Positions 17,002 to 27,408 of a stretch of 64,000 bases of DNA are shown one piece after another. Numbering within the stretch: position 1 is the first letter of the stretch; every line of letters begins with the position of its first letter. The position numbers were made by a program, and so were the translations under genes. Source of the stretch: Marinobacter panjinensis (GTDB lineage: Bacteria > Pseudomonadota > Gammaproteobacteria > Pseudomonadales > Oleiphilaceae). The stretch covers positions 2,046,001-2,110,000 of the forward strand of contig NZ_SZYH01000001.1 of assembly GCF_005298175.1 (NCBI RefSeq). Reading direction: 5' to 3'. Under the pieces are notes generated by a model. It was not told where the DNA came from and searched no databases. It was given only the letters and a program-made list of their open reading frames with translations.

Positions 17002-19125
17002 TTACAGTGCGGAGAGGTCCGTGGGCTGTTCGCCTTCCTTTACTTCTTTCATGGACAGTTTTACGCGTCCACGGTTGTCTACGTCCAGTACCTTGACCAG
17101 AACTTCCTGGCCTTCACTGAGTTCGTCGGTGACGTTCTCGATGCGACGCTCGGAGATCTGGGAAATGTGTACCAGACCATCCTTGCCGGGCAGGATGTTG
17201 ACGAAGGCACCGAAGTCCACGATGCGCTCAACGCGGCCGCTGTAGATGGCACCCACTTCGATTTCCGCGGTGATTTCCATCACCCGCTTCATCGCAGCAT
17301 TGGCTGCCTCCTGATTGTCGGCGTAGATCTTCACGTTGCCGTCGTCATCCAGATCGATGGAAGCACCGGTCTCGTCACAGATAGAACGGATCACAGAACC
17401 GCCCTTACCGATGACGTCGCGGATCTTCTCCGGGTTGATCTTGATGGTGGTAATGCTCGGCGCGCGGCTTGAAAGCTCTTTGCGCGGTGCAGAGATCACC
17501 TTCGCCATTTCACCCAGGATGTGCATACGGGCTGCATTGGCCTGGTCGAGAGCAATTTCCATGATCTCGTCGGTAATGCCCTGAATCTTGATGTCCATCT
17601 GCAGCGCAGTGATACCTTCAGAAGTACCTGCCACCTTGAAGTCCATATCGCCGAGGTGATCCTCGTCACCCAGGATGTCGGTCAGAACCGCGAACTTGTC
17701 GCCTTCCTTGACCAGACCCATGGCAATACCGGCAACCGGCGCCTTGATCGGTACACCCGCATCCATCAGCGCCAGGCTGGAACCACAGACAGACGCCATG
17801 GAGCTGGAACCGTTGGACTCGGTGATCTCGGAAACCGCACGGATGGTGTACGGAAATTCTTCCATGGAAGGCATGACCGCAGCCACACCACGCTTGGCGA
17901 GACGGCCGTGGCCGACTTCACGACGACCCGGCGTACCAACACGGCCGGCTTCACCGACAGAGTACGGAGGGAAGTTGTAGTGGAACAGGAACGGATCCTT
18001 ACGCTCACCTTCCAGGGCATCGATGATCTGCATGTCACGAGCAGTACCCAGCGTGGTGGTCACGATGGCCTGGGTTTCACCACGGGTGAACAGGGCGGAA
18101 CCATGGGTGCTGGGCAGAATGCCAACTTCCACTTCAATTGGGCGAACCGTCTTGTTGTCACGGCCGTCAATGCGCGGCTTGCCTTCGATAACCTGCTGAC
18201 GAACGATGGTTTTCTCGACCTTGCCGAAGTACTTCTTGACGTCATCCGCGGAAGGCTGGCCTTCCTCTTCGCCCGCCAGCTTCTCAACCAGTGCAGACTT
18301 GATTTCGCTCAGACGGGCGTAACGCTCCATCTTGTCGCGGATGCTGTAGGCTTCTTCGATGGCCGCAGCGGCTTCGGCGTTAACGGCATTGAGAAGATCC
18401 GTGTTCTCAGGCTCCGGCTGCCAGTCCCAACGCGGCTTGCCAACTTCAGCAGCAAGTTCCTTGATGGCGGTAATCGCTGTCTGCATTTCCTGATGGCCAT
18501 ACAGCACCGCACCCAGCATCTGGTCTTCGATCAGGCCCTTGGCTTCGGATTCAACCATCAGAACCGCATCCTCGGTACCGGCAACCACCATGTCCAGCAG
18601 GGAGGTTTCCAGTTCTTCGAATGTGGGGTTCAGGAAATAGCCTCGCTCGTTGGTGTAGCCAACGCGGGATGCACCAATCGGACCGTCAAACGGGATACCA
18701 GAGATCGACAAAGCCGCAGAGGCAGCCAGCATGGCAGCGATATCCGGATCCTGGTTCTTGCTGGAGGACATCACCGTGGTGATCACTTGGGTTTCGTTCA
18801 TGAACCCCTTGGGGAACAGCGGACGAATCGGACGGTCGATCAGGCGGGATGTCAGGGTTTCTTTCTCGGACGGACGGCCTTCGCGCTTGAAGAAGCCACC
18901 CGGGATTTTACCCACAGCGTAGGTCTTTTCGAAATAGTTAACGGTCAGCGGGAAGAACGGCTGGCCGGGCTTGGCCTCTTTGGCCGCAACCACGGTACCC
19001 AGTACCGAAATGTCATCAACGGTAACCAGCACAGAGCCAGTCGCCTGACGAGCAATACGGCCGGTTTCGATGGTGACGGTCTTGCCGCCCAGTTCAAACG
19101 TTTTCTTTACGGGTTTAAGATCCAC
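17002..19125 (-). CDS. pnp: Polynucleotide phosphorylase
   Basis: 707 residues if translation starts at the GTG at 19125. An in-frame ATG at 19143 gives six more residues, but the strong site AGGAG lies inside that extension, five bases before the GTG, and the shorter start ([13 protein letters not shown]) lines up with other PNPases. Order: two RNase PH domains (~5-540), KH ([21 protein letters not shown]) and S1 ([26 protein letters not shown]). It is a phosphate-dependent 3'-5' exoribonuclease and part of the RNA degradosome. It follows rpsO, with a long hairpin in the spacer that probably serves RNase III-dependent autoregulation. Confidence 0.97.
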   Translation of the reverse strand: MDLKPVKKTFELGGKTVTIETGRIARQATGSVLVTVDDISVLGTVVAAKEAKPGQPFFPLTVNYFEKTYAVGKIPGGFFKREGRPSEKETLTSRLIDRPIRPLFPKGFMNETQVITTVMSSSKNQDPDIAAMLAASAALSISGIPFDGPIGASRVGYTNERGYFLNPTFEELETSLLDMVVAGTEDAVLMVESEAKGLIEDQMLGAVLYGHQEMQTAITAIKELAAEVGKPRWDWQPEPENTDLLNAVNAEAAAAIEEAYSIRDKMERYARLSEIKSALVEKLAGEEEGQPSADDVKKYFGKVEKTIVRQQVIEGKPRIDGRDNKTVRPIEVEVGILPSTHGSALFTRGETQAIVTTTLGTARDMQIIDALEGERKDPFLFHYNFPPYSVGEAGRVGTPGRREVGHGRLAKRGVAAVMPSMEEFPYTIRAVSEITESNGSSSMASVCGSSLALMDAGVPIKAPVAGIAMGLVKEGDKFAVLTDILGDEDHLGDMDFKVAGTSEGITALQMDIKIQGITDEIMEIALDQANAARMHILGEMAKVISAPRKELSSRAPSITTIKINPEKIRDVIGKGGSVIRSICDETGASIDLDDDGNVKIYADNQEAANAAMKRVMEITAEIEVGAIYSGRVERIVDFGAFVNILPGKDGLVHISQISERRIENVTDELSEGQEVLVKVLDVDNRGRVKLSMKEVKEGEQPTDLSAL

Positions 19126-19244
19126 TGTAACTCCTGAATTCATCTTTTCAAATTGACTCAGACAGCCCGCCCATGCGAACTATCCGTTATAACTGCACCA
19201 AGGCCTGAATCGATGAACTGAAGAGCAACCCGTCTGAAAGCTAA

Positions 19245-19308
19245 CAGGCTGTTGCAAAACCCCGGGGCCAGAATCACGTTCTTCGAGACCGGGCTTTTCA
19301 ACAACCTG
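19245..19308 (-). promoter_or_regulatory. Long hairpin in the rpsO-pnp spacer
   Basis: Arms CAGGCTGTTGCAAAACCCC... and ...GGGCTTTTCAACAACCTG pair over about 20 positions with few mismatches. In E. coli the same spacer holds the pnp leader stem that RNase III cuts before PNPase represses its own mRNA. Position and shape fit that role here. Confidence 0.6.
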
Positions 19309-19387
19309 CTATCAATTTCAACTTTCCAATACGACAGGGAGTTTCTTCAGGTTTCACTGACAGACACGATGCAGGGGAGAAGCACAA

Positions 19388-19411
19388 CCGGCGAGGCAAA
19401 CGCCCCGCCGG
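19388..19411 (-). terminator. GC-rich hairpin after rpsO
   Basis: CCGGCGAGGC / GCCCCGCCGG (one mismatch) around an AAAC loop, about 20 bases past the rpsO stop. There is no proper T-run, so partial termination or RNA-end protection is likely. Confidence 0.5.
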
Positions 19412-19429
19412 CCGTTAAGTACAACCGGA

Positions 19430-19699
19430 CTAGCGACGCAGGTTCAGACGCTGGATCAGCTCCAGGTAGCGGTCTGCGTTCTTGCGCTTCAGGTAATCCA
19501 GCAGCTTGCGGCGCTGGTTAACCATCCGGATCAGACCACGGCGGGAATGGTGATCCTGCTTGTTGGTCTTGAAGTGATCCTGCAGCTTGTTGATGTTGTG
19601 GCTCAACAGTGCAACCTGAACTTCAGGAGAACCGGTATCGCCATCACCCTGCTGAAAATCCTTAACGATCTGTGCTTTCTCGTTGGCAGAAAGTGCCAT
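19430..19699 (-). CDS. rpsO: 30S ribosomal protein S15
   Basis: 89 residues, the family's normal length. [28 protein letters not shown]-type motif ([22 protein letters not shown]) and [15 protein letters not shown] are diagnostic. It binds 16S rRNA h20-h22 and organises the platform. It lies between truB and pnp, as in most gammaproteobacteria. Confidence 0.97.
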   Translation of the reverse strand: MALSANEKAQIVKDFQQGDGDTGSPEVQVALLSHNINKLQDHFKTNKQDHHSRRGLIRMVNQRRKLLDYLKRKNADRYLELIQRLNLRR

Positions 19700-19792
19700 A
19701 ACTCACCTCTATTGTCGCGATGCTATCGAATTCGGCCGAACCACGCATCTCTACAGCCCGGCTAATCAGCCACAACCACTGTAAAACGGTTG

Positions 19793-20713
19793 TCAGCCAC
19801 TCTTCACCAGACGACGAGGCACCAGCTTGGTGACCTCCCCTTCCGGGAATCCTTCCGCCAGCCCGACAAAGCGCCCGTTGCCATAGAGGCGAACGTACCC
19901 TTCGGCTGGCTGACCCGACATTCTAACTGGTTGTCCGTTCAATATCGATACCAGTGCGCTGCCTTCCAGTTCCTGTTCCGGGAACATGGACAGCGCAGCA
20001 TCCGGGGCCACCAGCAGGCCATCCAGACTCTCGCCCTGTTCACGCATGGATTCCAGGGCAGGTACCTCAACAGCATCCGCCAGGGTGAAGCCTGAAGCCA
20101 TGGTGCGGCGCAGCGCCGTCACATGGGCGCCACAACCCAATGCCTCGCCGATATCTTCTACCAGCGAACGGATATAGGTGCCCTTGGTGCAACTGACCGC
20201 GATGTCGATCTCGGTCTCACGCACTTCCAGCAGTTTCAGTTCGTAGATGGTGACCGGGCGGGACGGACGCTCCACTTCGATACCTTCCCGGGCGTATTCA
20301 TACAGGGGGCGGCCCTTGTGCTTGAGCGCGGAGTACATGGAGGGAACCTGCTGGATTTCACCCCGGAACTGGTCGAGGACCGGCTCCAGGGTTTCAGCAT
20401 CCAGCCCGGCTGGCACCGGCTTTTCAGCTACCACCGCACCTTCACTGTCACCGGTTTCGGTACGGACACCCAAACGCGCCGTAGCAATGTAGGCCTTATC
20501 GCTGTCCAGCATCATCTGGGAAAACTTGGTGGCCTCACCAAAACACAGCGGCAACACACCGGTGGCCAGCGGATCAAGGGCGCCGGTATGGCCGGCCTTG
20601 GCCGCACCGAACAGACGCTTCACCTGCTGCAGTATGCCGTTGGACGTAATATCCATCGGCTTGTCGATCACCAGGATGCCGTTTACATCACGACCTTTGC
20701 GGCGTCGACTCAA
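19793..20713 (-). CDS. truB: tRNA pseudouridine-55 synthase
   Basis: 306 residues. The catalytic Asp lies in [17 protein letters not shown], and the N-terminal [14 protein letters not shown] and the RNA-binding segment [19 protein letters not shown] are intact. It makes pseudouridine 55 in the T-loop of tRNAs. The C-terminal part (~250-306) is PUA-like. The start overlaps the end of rbfA by four bases (ATGA), so translation is coupled. Confidence 0.97.
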   Translation of the reverse strand: MSRRRKGRDVNGILVIDKPMDITSNGILQQVKRLFGAAKAGHTGALDPLATGVLPLCFGEATKFSQMMLDSDKAYIATARLGVRTETGDSEGAVVAEKPVPAGLDAETLEPVLDQFRGEIQQVPSMYSALKHKGRPLYEYAREGIEVERPSRPVTIYELKLLEVRETEIDIAVSCTKGTYIRSLVEDIGEALGCGAHVTALRRTMASGFTLADAVEVPALESMREQGESLDGLLVAPDAALSMFPEQELEGSALVSILNGQPVRMSGQPAEGYVRLYGNGRFVGLAEGFPEGEVTKLVPRRLVKSG

Positions 20714-21117
20714 GAGTCCGACTCCGGATCATCACGGTCAACCGCTGGCTTGTCGCCAACCGCTTCGCGAATCAGGTTATCCATGTGGCGGCTGTGCCCG
20801 AGCAGCGCGTCGAAGTGAAAACGCAGCTGGGGCGTTACCCGCAACTTCATGGCACGGCCGATCTGGCCACGCAGGAAGCCGGCTGCCTTGTTCAGTACCG
20901 CCAGGGACTCCCGTACCTCAGGAGATTCCTCAGTCAGTTCCTCGGTGGTGAGCAGGGATACATAGATATCCGCGTAGCCCAGGTCACGGCTGACCTTGAC
21001 GGCATTGACCGTGACCATACCCACCCGCGGGTCTTTGACCTCCCGCTGGATGAGCTGGGCCAGCTCACGCTGCATCTGATCGCCGATGCGATCAATTCGG
21101 CTGAACTCTCTTGGCAT
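20710..21117 (-). CDS. rbfA: Ribosome-binding factor A
   Basis: 135 residues. The KH-like fold shows [28 protein letters not shown] at the N-terminus and [21 protein letters not shown] near the end. It helps mature the 16S rRNA 5' end and is needed for cold adaptation. The start shares one base with the infB stop (TGATG). Confidence 0.96.
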   Translation of the reverse strand: MPREFSRIDRIGDQMQRELAQLIQREVKDPRVGMVTVNAVKVSRDLGYADIYVSLLTTEELTEESPEVRESLAVLNKAAGFLRGQIGRAMKLRVTPQLRFHFDALLGHSRHMDNLIREAVGDKPAVDRDDPESDS

Positions 21118-23693
21118 CAGGCCCCCGTAGACTCAAGCTTACGCTCGACCCGGACGCGATCGAACACCTCGATCTGGTCACCGACTTTCACGTCATAACC
21201 TTTAACGCCGATACCACACTCCATGCCGTTCCGGACTTCCGGTACGTCATCCTTGAAGCGACGCAGGGATTCCAGTTCGCCCTCAAAGATCACCACGTTG
21301 TCACGCAGAACGCGGATCGGCTTGTTACGGTACACCGTACCCTCGATCACCATGCAGCCGGCCACCTGGCCAAACTTCGGTGAACGGAACACGTCCCGCA
21401 CATCGGCAATACCCACGATATCTTCGCGGAACTCTGGCGCCAGCATACCGGTCAGAGCTGCCTTCACATCATCGATCAGGTTGTAGATGATGCTGTAGTA
21501 ACGCAGATCCAGGCCTTCCTGCTCCACCAGTCGCTTCGCGGCTGTATCGGCACGGACGTTAAAGCCGAAGATAACCGCATTGGTGGCCATGGCGAGGCTC
21601 ACATCCGTCTCGGCAATACCGCCAACGCCTGAGGACACGATCTTGACCTGGACTTCTTCGTTGCCCAGATCCTTGAGCGACTTGGTAATAGCTTCCAGTG
21701 AACCACGAACATCGGTCTTGAGGACCACGTTGAGGGTCTTGACCTCGTCCTTGCCCATGTTCTCGAACAGGTTCTCGAGTTTGGCGGCCTGCTGCCTGTG
21801 CAGACGCTGCTCCCGTTCGCGGGACTGGCGGAATTCCGCTAGCTCCTTGGCTTTCTTCTCGTCGGCGACAGCAAAGAACTCGTCGCCGGCGTTCGGCGTG
21901 CCGTTCAGACCGAGGATTTCCACCGGAATAGAAGGCCCGGCTTCCTTGACCTGCTTACCGGCTTCATCGGTCATGGCGCGAACCTTACCGAAGAAGCCAC
22001 CGGCGACAACCATCTCGCCCTGACGCAGGGTGCCGTTCTGGACCAGTACCGTGGCCACGGAGCCACGTCCGCGTTCCAGGCTCGACTCGACGACCACACC
22101 CTTGGCCGGAGCGTCCGGAGACGCTTCCAGTTCAAGAATTTCAGCCTGCAGCAACAATGCCTCAAGCAGATCGTCGATACCGGCGCCGGTGTGAGCGGAT
22201 ACCGGGATAAACTGGACGTCACCGCCCCAGTCTTCCGGAATCACTTCCATACCAGCCAGCTCAGTCTTGATGCGGTCAGTATCGGCCCCTTCCTTGTCCA
22301 TCTTGTTCATCGCGACCACGATGGGCACACCAGCGGAACGGGCGTGCTGAACGGCTTCCTTGGTTTGTGGCATGACGCCGTCATCGGCTGCAACCACCAG
22401 GACCACGATATCGGTACACTGGGCACCACGGGCACGCATGGCTGTAAAGGCGGCGTGGCCCGGGGTATCCAGGAAAGACACCATGCCGTGGTCAGTCTCG
22501 ACGTGGTAAGCACCAATATGCTGGGTAATACCACCGGACTCGCCGGAAGCAACCTTGGTGCGACGGATGTAATCCAGCAGCGAGGTCTTACCATGGTCAA
22601 CGTGACCCATCACACTGACAACCGGTGCACGCTTGGTCTTTTCCTTGCCTTCGAAGACAAATTCGCTCAGAACCTCTTCCTCAAAGGCATCCTCGCTGAC
22701 CGTGTTGGGCTTGTGGCCCAGTTCCTCGGTCACCAGCACGGCGGTTTCCTGGTCGAGAGCCTGGTTGATTGTCGCCATTACCCCCATGCCCATCAGTTTC
22801 TTGATCACATCGGCTGACTTGACGGCCATCCGCTGGGCAAGGTCACCCACGGTGATCGTCTCGGGAATATCGACTTCTCTTACCATTGGCTTGGTCGGCC
22901 TCTCGAAAGCGTGACGCTTCTCTTTAGGTTTCTTTTTCGCGCGAAGTGGCTTGCGCAACGTGGTGTCTTCTTCCTCTTCATTGATGATCAGAGGCTCTTC
23001 CACCGGACGGCTACGAGGCCCGCGATGCCCTGCGGACTTCTTCTTGGGCTTGCCATCGTCCGGCTCGTCACCGCGCTCACGAGCTTTCTCTTTCTTTTTC
23101 TTCGGCTTGCGATCCTTGCCCTCGCCTTCTTCAGGCGGCGGGATCGGCATATCTTCCGGCGCGGGAACCGGAGACGGCTCCGGCTTGGCAGCCACTTCCG
23201 GCTGCTCTTTTTCCGCCGGCTTTTCTTCGGCAGCAGGCTTTTCTTCGGCCGCTGGCGCTTCCGCCGCTGCCTCGGATACCGGTGCTTCCGTCTTCGGCGC
23301 CTCTGCAGGTTGTACCTGCTCGGCCGCTACCGCCTGCGCCTCTTCCGGTGCTGCGGCAGCCTGCTCGGCGGCCTCTTCCTGCTTGACAGCTTCCGGCTCC
23401 AGCTCGGCGCGCTTGATATACGTACGGCGCTTGCGAACCTCAACATTGACCGTTTTGGCACGGCCCGCTTTCAGCGTTGTTGTTGTCTTGCGCTTGAGAG
23501 TGATTTTCTTCGGTTCCGCTTCACTCTCACCGTGATTCTTTCTCAGATAGGTCAGCAACTGTTGCTTCTCATCACTGGTGACAGAGTCCTCTTCGGAGCG
23601 GGCTTTCAGGCCAGCCTCCACGATCTGTCGCAGCAAACGATCCACGGGAGCGCCTACATCTGCGGCCAGTTGTTTTACCGTTACATCAGCCAT
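21117..23693 (-). CDS. infB: Translation initiation factor IF-2
   Basis: 858 residues. Residues 1-50 form the IF2 N-terminal fold; ~95-270 are a low-complexity Ala/Glu/Pro/Lys-rich linker; the GTPase core follows with G1 GHVDHGKT, G3 DTPG and G4 NKMD, then domains II-IV that bind fMet-tRNA. It brings initiator tRNA to the 30S subunit. It sits in the usual nusA-infB-rbfA order, 17 bases after nusA. The alanine- and glutamate-rich linker is of normal type for this family and should be flexible. Confidence 0.97.
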   Translation of the reverse strand: MADVTVKQLAADVGAPVDRLLRQIVEAGLKARSEEDSVTSDEKQQLLTYLRKNHGESEAEPKKITLKRKTTTTLKAGRAKTVNVEVRKRRTYIKRAELEPEAVKQEEAAEQAAAAPEEAQAVAAEQVQPAEAPKTEAPVSEAAAEAPAAEEKPAAEEKPAEKEQPEVAAKPEPSPVPAPEDMPIPPPEEGEGKDRKPKKKKEKARERGDEPDDGKPKKKSAGHRGPRSRPVEEPLIINEEEEDTTLRKPLRAKKKPKEKRHAFERPTKPMVREVDIPETITVGDLAQRMAVKSADVIKKLMGMGVMATINQALDQETAVLVTEELGHKPNTVSEDAFEEEVLSEFVFEGKEKTKRAPVVSVMGHVDHGKTSLLDYIRRTKVASGESGGITQHIGAYHVETDHGMVSFLDTPGHAAFTAMRARGAQCTDIVVLVVAADDGVMPQTKEAVQHARSAGVPIVVAMNKMDKEGADTDRIKTELAGMEVIPEDWGGDVQFIPVSAHTGAGIDDLLEALLLQAEILELEASPDAPAKGVVVESSLERGRGSVATVLVQNGTLRQGEMVVAGGFFGKVRAMTDEAGKQVKEAGPSIPVEILGLNGTPNAGDEFFAVADEKKAKELAEFRQSREREQRLHRQQAAKLENLFENMGKDEVKTLNVVLKTDVRGSLEAITKSLKDLGNEEVQVKIVSSGVGGIAETDVSLAMATNAVIFGFNVRADTAAKRLVEQEGLDLRYYSIIYNLIDDVKAALTGMLAPEFREDIVGIADVRDVFRSPKFGQVAGCMVIEGTVYRNKPIRVLRDNVVIFEGELESLRRFKDDVPEVRNGMECGIGVKGYDVKVGDQIEVFDRVRVERKLESTGA

Positions 23694-23710
23694 ACTGGTC
23701 CTCCTCCCGA

Positions 23711-25204
23711 TTAAGCCTGGTCTTCAAACCAGGGGGCACGTGCAGCCATAATCAACTGGCCGGCACGCTCTTCTTCCATACCTTCAATGTCGATCAGATC
23801 ATCAACCGACTGCTCTGCAAGATCTTCCATGGTACGGATACCCATACCGGCCAGCTTGAACGCCAGGCCCCGGTCCATACCGTCCATTGCCAGAAGATCT
23901 TCTGCGGGCTCCGCGCCCTCAAGGGCCTCTTCACTGGCCAGCGCCTGGTTCAGCAGGGCATCCTTGGCACGACGACGCAATTCCGTGACGGTCTCTTCGT
24001 CAAAACCTTCAATAGCAAGCATCTCTTCCATAGGGATGTACGCCACTTCCTCAATGGACGTAAATCCTTCCTCGATGAGAACGCCGGCAAACTCCTCGTC
24101 CACATCCAGATTGCCGGTGAAGTGCTCCAGCAAGGTGTTGTATTCCTGCTCCTGACGCTGACCGGCTTCTTCCTCGGTCATCACGTTCAGTGTCCAGCCT
24201 GTCAGCTCTGTCGCCAGGCGCACGTTCTGCCCGTTTCGGCCGATAGCCTGGGCCAGGTTGTCCTCGGCTACAGCCACTTCCATGGTGTGACGATCTTCGT
24301 CCATCACAATGGAAGCCACTTCTGCCGGCGCCATGGCATTGATGACCAGTTGGGCGGGGTTGTCGTCCCAGAGCACGATATCAACGCGCTCGCCACCCAG
24401 CTCATTGGAAACGGCCTGAACACGCGAACCCCGCATGCCGACACAGGCACCCACCGGGTCAATCCGGCGATCGTTGGTTTTCACCGCAATCTTGGCGCGT
24501 GAGCCGGGATCCCGGGCAGCGCCACGGATCTCGATCAGCTCCTCGGCGATTTCCGGAACCTCGATACGGAACAGCTCTATCAGCATCTGCGGATCTGTAC
24601 GGCTCAGGATCAGTTGCGGGCCGCGGTGGTCCGTGCGGATTTCCTGCAGCAGCGAACGAACCCGGTCACCCATGCGGAATGTCTCGCGCGAAATCAGGTT
24701 TTCACGGGGAAGCAGGGCTTCGGCGTTGGCGCCCAGATCCACGATGACGTTGTCCCGTGTCACTTTCTTTACGGTACCGGAAACCAGTTCGCCCACACGG
24801 TCACGATAGCTGTCGACAATCTTGGTGCGCTCGGCTTCCCGAACTTTCTGGAAGATAATCTGTTTGGCTGCCTGGGCGCCAATACGTCCGAAAGCAACAG
24901 ATTCCACTTTCTCTTCGTGGATGTCGCCCGGCCGGAGGTTCTCATCAATTTCCTCCGCTTCCTGCATGGTCAGCTCGGTGCCAAGCGCAGGAACGGCGTC
25001 GTTGTCGACCACCAGCCAGCGGCGGAACGTTTCGTATTCGCCGGTGCGGCGATCGATGGAAACACGGATGTCGGCTTCCTCGTCGTCGTAACGCTTTTTG
25101 GCAGCGGTAGCGAGTGCCAGCTCAATTGCTTCAAAGATCACATCCTTCTCGACACCTTTCTCGTTCGAGACGGATTCGACCACCAGCAAGATCTCTTTAC
25201 TCAT
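23711..25204 (-). CDS. nusA: Transcription termination/antitermination factor NusA
   Basis: 497 residues. N-terminal RNAP-binding domain ([18 protein letters not shown]), S1 domain (~135-200, [19 protein letters not shown]), two KH domains ([42 protein letters not shown]) and two acidic C-terminal repeats (~365-495), as in E. coli. It modulates pausing and termination and probably acts on the attenuators upstream of rimP in its own operon, as NusA autoregulation is known in enteric bacteria. Confidence 0.97.
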   Translation of the reverse strand: MSKEILLVVESVSNEKGVEKDVIFEAIELALATAAKKRYDDEEADIRVSIDRRTGEYETFRRWLVVDNDAVPALGTELTMQEAEEIDENLRPGDIHEEKVESVAFGRIGAQAAKQIIFQKVREAERTKIVDSYRDRVGELVSGTVKKVTRDNVIVDLGANAEALLPRENLISRETFRMGDRVRSLLQEIRTDHRGPQLILSRTDPQMLIELFRIEVPEIAEELIEIRGAARDPGSRAKIAVKTNDRRIDPVGACVGMRGSRVQAVSNELGGERVDIVLWDDNPAQLVINAMAPAEVASIVMDEDRHTMEVAVAEDNLAQAIGRNGQNVRLATELTGWTLNVMTEEEAGQRQEQEYNTLLEHFTGNLDVDEEFAGVLIEEGFTSIEEVAYIPMEEMLAIEGFDEETVTELRRRAKDALLNQALASEEALEGAEPAEDLLAMDGMDRGLAFKLAGMGIRTMEDLAEQSVDDLIDIEGMEEERAGQLIMAARAPWFEDQA

Positions 25205-25245
25205 TGGAATGCCCTGCCCTTAAAATAAACTTTTCGTCCACTGAC

Positions 25246-25707
25246 TTATTCAAATACCGGAACGATGTTGGCTTTCTCTATGCTATCGAATGGCAGCAGG
25301 TACTCGTGATCATCAACAACCACGACAACGTCCTCGCCCTCAACACCTTTTATCAGGCCCTGAAACTTGCGACGCCCCTCAAATGCCATCCGTAATTTGA
25401 TCTGGACCTGATGGCCGGCGAATGCCTCATACTGCTCCAATCGGAACAACGGCCGATCCATGCCCGGAGACGAGACCTCCAGGGTATATTCGGTCTGGAT
25501 GGGGTCTTCCACATCCATTACGCCGCTCGCCTGGCGGCTGACCTTTTCACAGTCTTCTATGCCAATGCCGTTCTCGACATCGTCAATAAATATTCTTAAC
25601 AGGGAATGGTGTCCCTGGGAGCGGAATTCAATGCCCCAGAATTCGTAGCCCAGGCCTTCCACAATGGGCCTGAGTATTTCTTCCAGCTGCTTCAACTTTG
25701 CTGACAA
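25246..25707 (-). CDS. rimP: Ribosome maturation factor RimP
   Basis: 153 residues, normal length. [31 protein letters not shown] and the central [15 protein letters not shown] motif are diagnostic of RimP, which is needed for 30S subunit assembly. It is the first gene of rimP-nusA-infB-rbfA-truB and stands behind a leader with its own promoter and two or more terminator hairpins. Confidence 0.96.
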   Translation of the reverse strand: MSAKLKQLEEILRPIVEGLGYEFWGIEFRSQGHHSLLRIFIDDVENGIGIEDCEKVSRQASGVMDVEDPIQTEYTLEVSSPGMDRPLFRLEQYEAFAGHQVQIKLRMAFEGRRKFQGLIKGVEGEDVVVVVDDHEYLLPFDSIEKANIVPVFE

Positions 25708-25749
25708 GGCTATTCGGTCTCCGTTACTCGTTTTTTCGACCCCAAAAAC

Positions 25750-25778
25750 AAAAAAAGGGCTGTTGATCAGCCCTTTTT
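25750..25778 (-). terminator. rimP leader, attenuator hairpin 2
   Basis: On the minus strand GGGCTG-ATCAA-CAGCCC is followed by a run of seven T, only about 45 bases before the rimP start. A terminator here, after a strong promoter and before the gene, implies regulated read-through. Confidence 0.8.
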
Positions 25779-25786
25779 ATGCACCA

Positions 25787-25806
25787 GGGCCTGATGCGCC
25801 AGGCCC
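25787..25806 (-). other. Hairpin between the two rimP-leader terminators
   Basis: The perfect 7-bp stem GGGCCTG / CAGGCCC lies between the two terminators. It has no T-run and could take part in an alternative fold with the neighbouring hairpins. Confidence 0.5.
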
Positions 25807-25813
25807 CTTAATC

Positions 25814-25837
25814 AAAAAGCCCCTGAAAAATGGGGCT
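25814..25837 (-). terminator. rimP leader, attenuator hairpin 1
   Basis: On the minus strand AGCCCC-ATTTTTCA-GGGGCT is followed by TTTTT, about 115 bases downstream of the predicted start of transcription. It marks the possible end of a short leader RNA. Confidence 0.75.
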
Positions 25838-25953
25838 CTTTGTTGCAAGAACTCGCAGAGGATAACCACAAACCTAATACCTCCCCTGCTGACAGACACC
25901 TGGCCTGCCTGGAACAGGCAGGCTGAAATGTGCCCGGAGCCCGCTCCAATATC
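25838..25953 (-). ncRNA. rimP leader RNA or small RNA (predicted)
   Basis: Between the strong promoter at 25960-25988 and terminator 1 lies ~115 bases without a good reading frame. It contains an 8-bp hairpin (CCTGCCTG / CAGGCAGG, 25907-25925). A rimP-leader attenuator has been described in gammaproteobacteria (the Rfam rimP leader); this region has the right place and architecture, but I could not run a covariance model. It could also be an independent small RNA. Confidence 0.5.
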
Positions 25954-25959
25954 CGCCGG

Positions 25960-25988
25960 AGTATAGAGACGCCGGCCTTACTGGTCAA
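25960..25988 (-). promoter_or_regulatory. Strong sigma70 promoter for the rimP leader
   Basis: On the minus strand TTGACC, exactly 17 bases, TATACT: five of six at both hexamers with ideal spacing. It starts just after the tRNA-Leu terminator and so gives the rimP operon its own transcription unit. Confidence 0.8.
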
Positions 25989-25997
25989 GGACTGACC

Positions 25998-26031
25998 AAA
26001 AAAAACGGCCTGGTAATTCCAAGCCGTTTTT
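25998..26031 (-). terminator. Terminator after tRNA-Leu
   Basis: On the minus strand ACGGCTTGG-AATTA-CCAGGCCGT is followed by eight T (bounded by A-runs on both sides). It ends the transcript that carries secG and tRNA-Leu. Confidence 0.85.
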
Positions 26032-26040
26032 CTTCAAATA

Positions 26041-26125
26041 TGGTGCCCGGGGCCGGACTCGAACCGGCACAGCTTTCGCCACTACCCCCTCAAGATAGCG
26101 TGTCTACCAGTTTCACCACCCGGGC
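26041..26125 (-). tRNA. tRNA-Leu (anticodon GAG)
   Basis: 85 bases with encoded CCA. The acceptor stem GCCCGGG / CCCGGGC is perfect, the anticodon arm is CTATC-TTGAGGG-GGTAG giving anticodon GAG (reads CUC and CUU), a long variable arm follows as in type II tRNAs, and the T-arm holds GGTTCGAGTCC. It lies seven bases after secG, as leuU does in E. coli. No tRNA-Met (metY) is found between it and rimP, unlike E. coli. Confidence 0.96.
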
Positions 26126-26132
26126 AACACTC

Positions 26133-26507
26133 TTACTCGAGCTCGGGGAGCTCATTCTCATCCCCGCGCCCGGTTTCGCCTTCATCGGCCGCCTCACTCT
26201 CAGCCTGCCCGGCATCGGAACGGGATTCCTGAACTACAGGAATACCTGCCTCCCCTGCCACTTCGGCACGCTGCTTGGCGAATACAGCCAGCGAAAAACT
26301 TGTTACAAAAAATACGATGGCCAGCAAGGTCGTTGCGCGAACCAGGAAGCTGCTGCTGCCTTCGCTACCAAACACCGTCTGGGAGGCGCCGCCACCGAAT
26401 GCGGCGCCAGCGTTGGCACCCTTACCCTGCTGAATCAGCACCAGACCCACCAGTGCCACCGCGATGACCACGTGGAGAACGACAACCAGTGTTTCGACCC
26501 AATCCAT
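26133..26507 (-). CDS. secG: Preprotein translocase subunit SecG
   Basis: 124 residues. Two hydrophobic helices (LVVVLHVVIAVALVGLVLIQQ and FLVRATTLLAIVFFVTSF) flank the family motif GKGANAGAAFGGGASQTVFGS. It assists SecYE and SecA in protein export across the inner membrane. A polar Glu-rich tail (~95-124) is longer than needed but common. It is placed between tpiA and tRNA-Leu. Confidence 0.95.
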   Translation of the reverse strand: MDWVETLVVVLHVVIAVALVGLVLIQQGKGANAGAAFGGGASQTVFGSEGSSSFLVRATTLLAIVFFVTSFSLAVFAKQRAEVAGEAGIPVVQESRSDAGQAESEAADEGETGRGDENELPELE

Positions 26508-26564
26508 AATGTCTCTCTAATGACCTAATGATTCGTGCCAACGGCTTTCTCGAATCTGTATCTT

Positions 26565-27323
26565 TCAGGATCTGCCCGGCATCGCCCGGCAAATACTCAC
26601 AAAATCTTCTGCATTTAACGATGCGCCGCCAATAAGGCCGCCATCGATATCCGGCTGAGCAAAAAGCGCGGCCGCATTATCCGCTTTTACACTGCCGCCG
26701 TAAAGCAGGGATATCTCATCTGCCGGCGCCCCGAGGGACTTTAGCACGGCCCGGATAGCGGCATGCATGGCCTGGGCGTCTTCAGCGGTGGCGGTTTTCC
26801 CGGTCCCTATGGCCCATACCGGCTCATAGGCGATGACAACCTGTTGCCACTGCCCGGCACCAACCTCCGAAACAGCCTTACGGACCTGGCCCGAAACAAC
26901 GTCTTCGGCCTTGCCCGCCTCGCGCTCATCCAGGGTTTCGCCAACGCATATCACTGCGTCCAACCCCGATGCCAATGCCTTCACAACCTTGACCGAAACC
27001 TGCTCGTCGGTTTCGCCGAACAGCTGCCTGCGCTCCGAATGCCCCACAAGGGAATAACCGCATCCTGAGTCTTTGGCCATCCCCGCGGATATTTCCCCGG
27101 TGTAGGCGCCTGAATCCCAGCAGGCAATGTTCTGGACGCCAACGGCAATCTGTCCGTCAGCCTGCCTGACAACATCGCCGACAAACAGGGCGGGAGGAAT
27201 AATAACAGCCTCCACACCATTATCAAGCGATGCCAGCTCTGAGCGAATCTGGCCAACCAGGCTGTTCACAAGGTCTTTCGACCCGTTCATCTTCCAGTTT
27301 CCGGCGACGATCTTACGGCGCAT
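26565..27323 (-). CDS. tpiA: Triosephosphate isomerase
   Basis: 252 residues. VAGNWKMNGS carries the substrate-binding Asn-Lys, VGHSERRQLFGE the catalytic His, and AYEPVWAIGTG the catalytic Glu and the loop. It interconverts dihydroxyacetone phosphate and glyceraldehyde-3-phosphate. It is located after glmM, as is usual in Pseudomonas-like genomes. Confidence 0.97.
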   Translation of the reverse strand: MRRKIVAGNWKMNGSKDLVNSLVGQIRSELASLDNGVEAVIIPPALFVGDVVRQADGQIAVGVQNIACWDSGAYTGEISAGMAKDSGCGYSLVGHSERRQLFGETDEQVSVKVVKALASGLDAVICVGETLDEREAGKAEDVVSGQVRKAVSEVGAGQWQQVVIAYEPVWAIGTGKTATAEDAQAMHAAIRAVLKSLGAPADEISLLYGGSVKADNAAALFAQPDIDGGLIGGASLNAEDFVSICRAMPGRS

Positions 27324-27408
27324 AACTACCCCTGATTCGGCCCTGACTCGAGGGAGGGCGAACTATACAGCAGTCTTTTACGGCAGACAACTGCACCCGG
27401 ACACAAAG

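Noticed and set aside
17521-19137. A 538-codon open frame antisense to pnp
   Set aside because: Lies wholly within pnp on the opposite strand; composition is typical of a shadow and it resembles no protein I know.
25708-26040. A tRNA-Met (metY) between tRNA-Leu and rimP, as in E. coli
   Set aside because: No cloverleaf with CAT anticodon can be drawn; the space holds a promoter and terminators instead.
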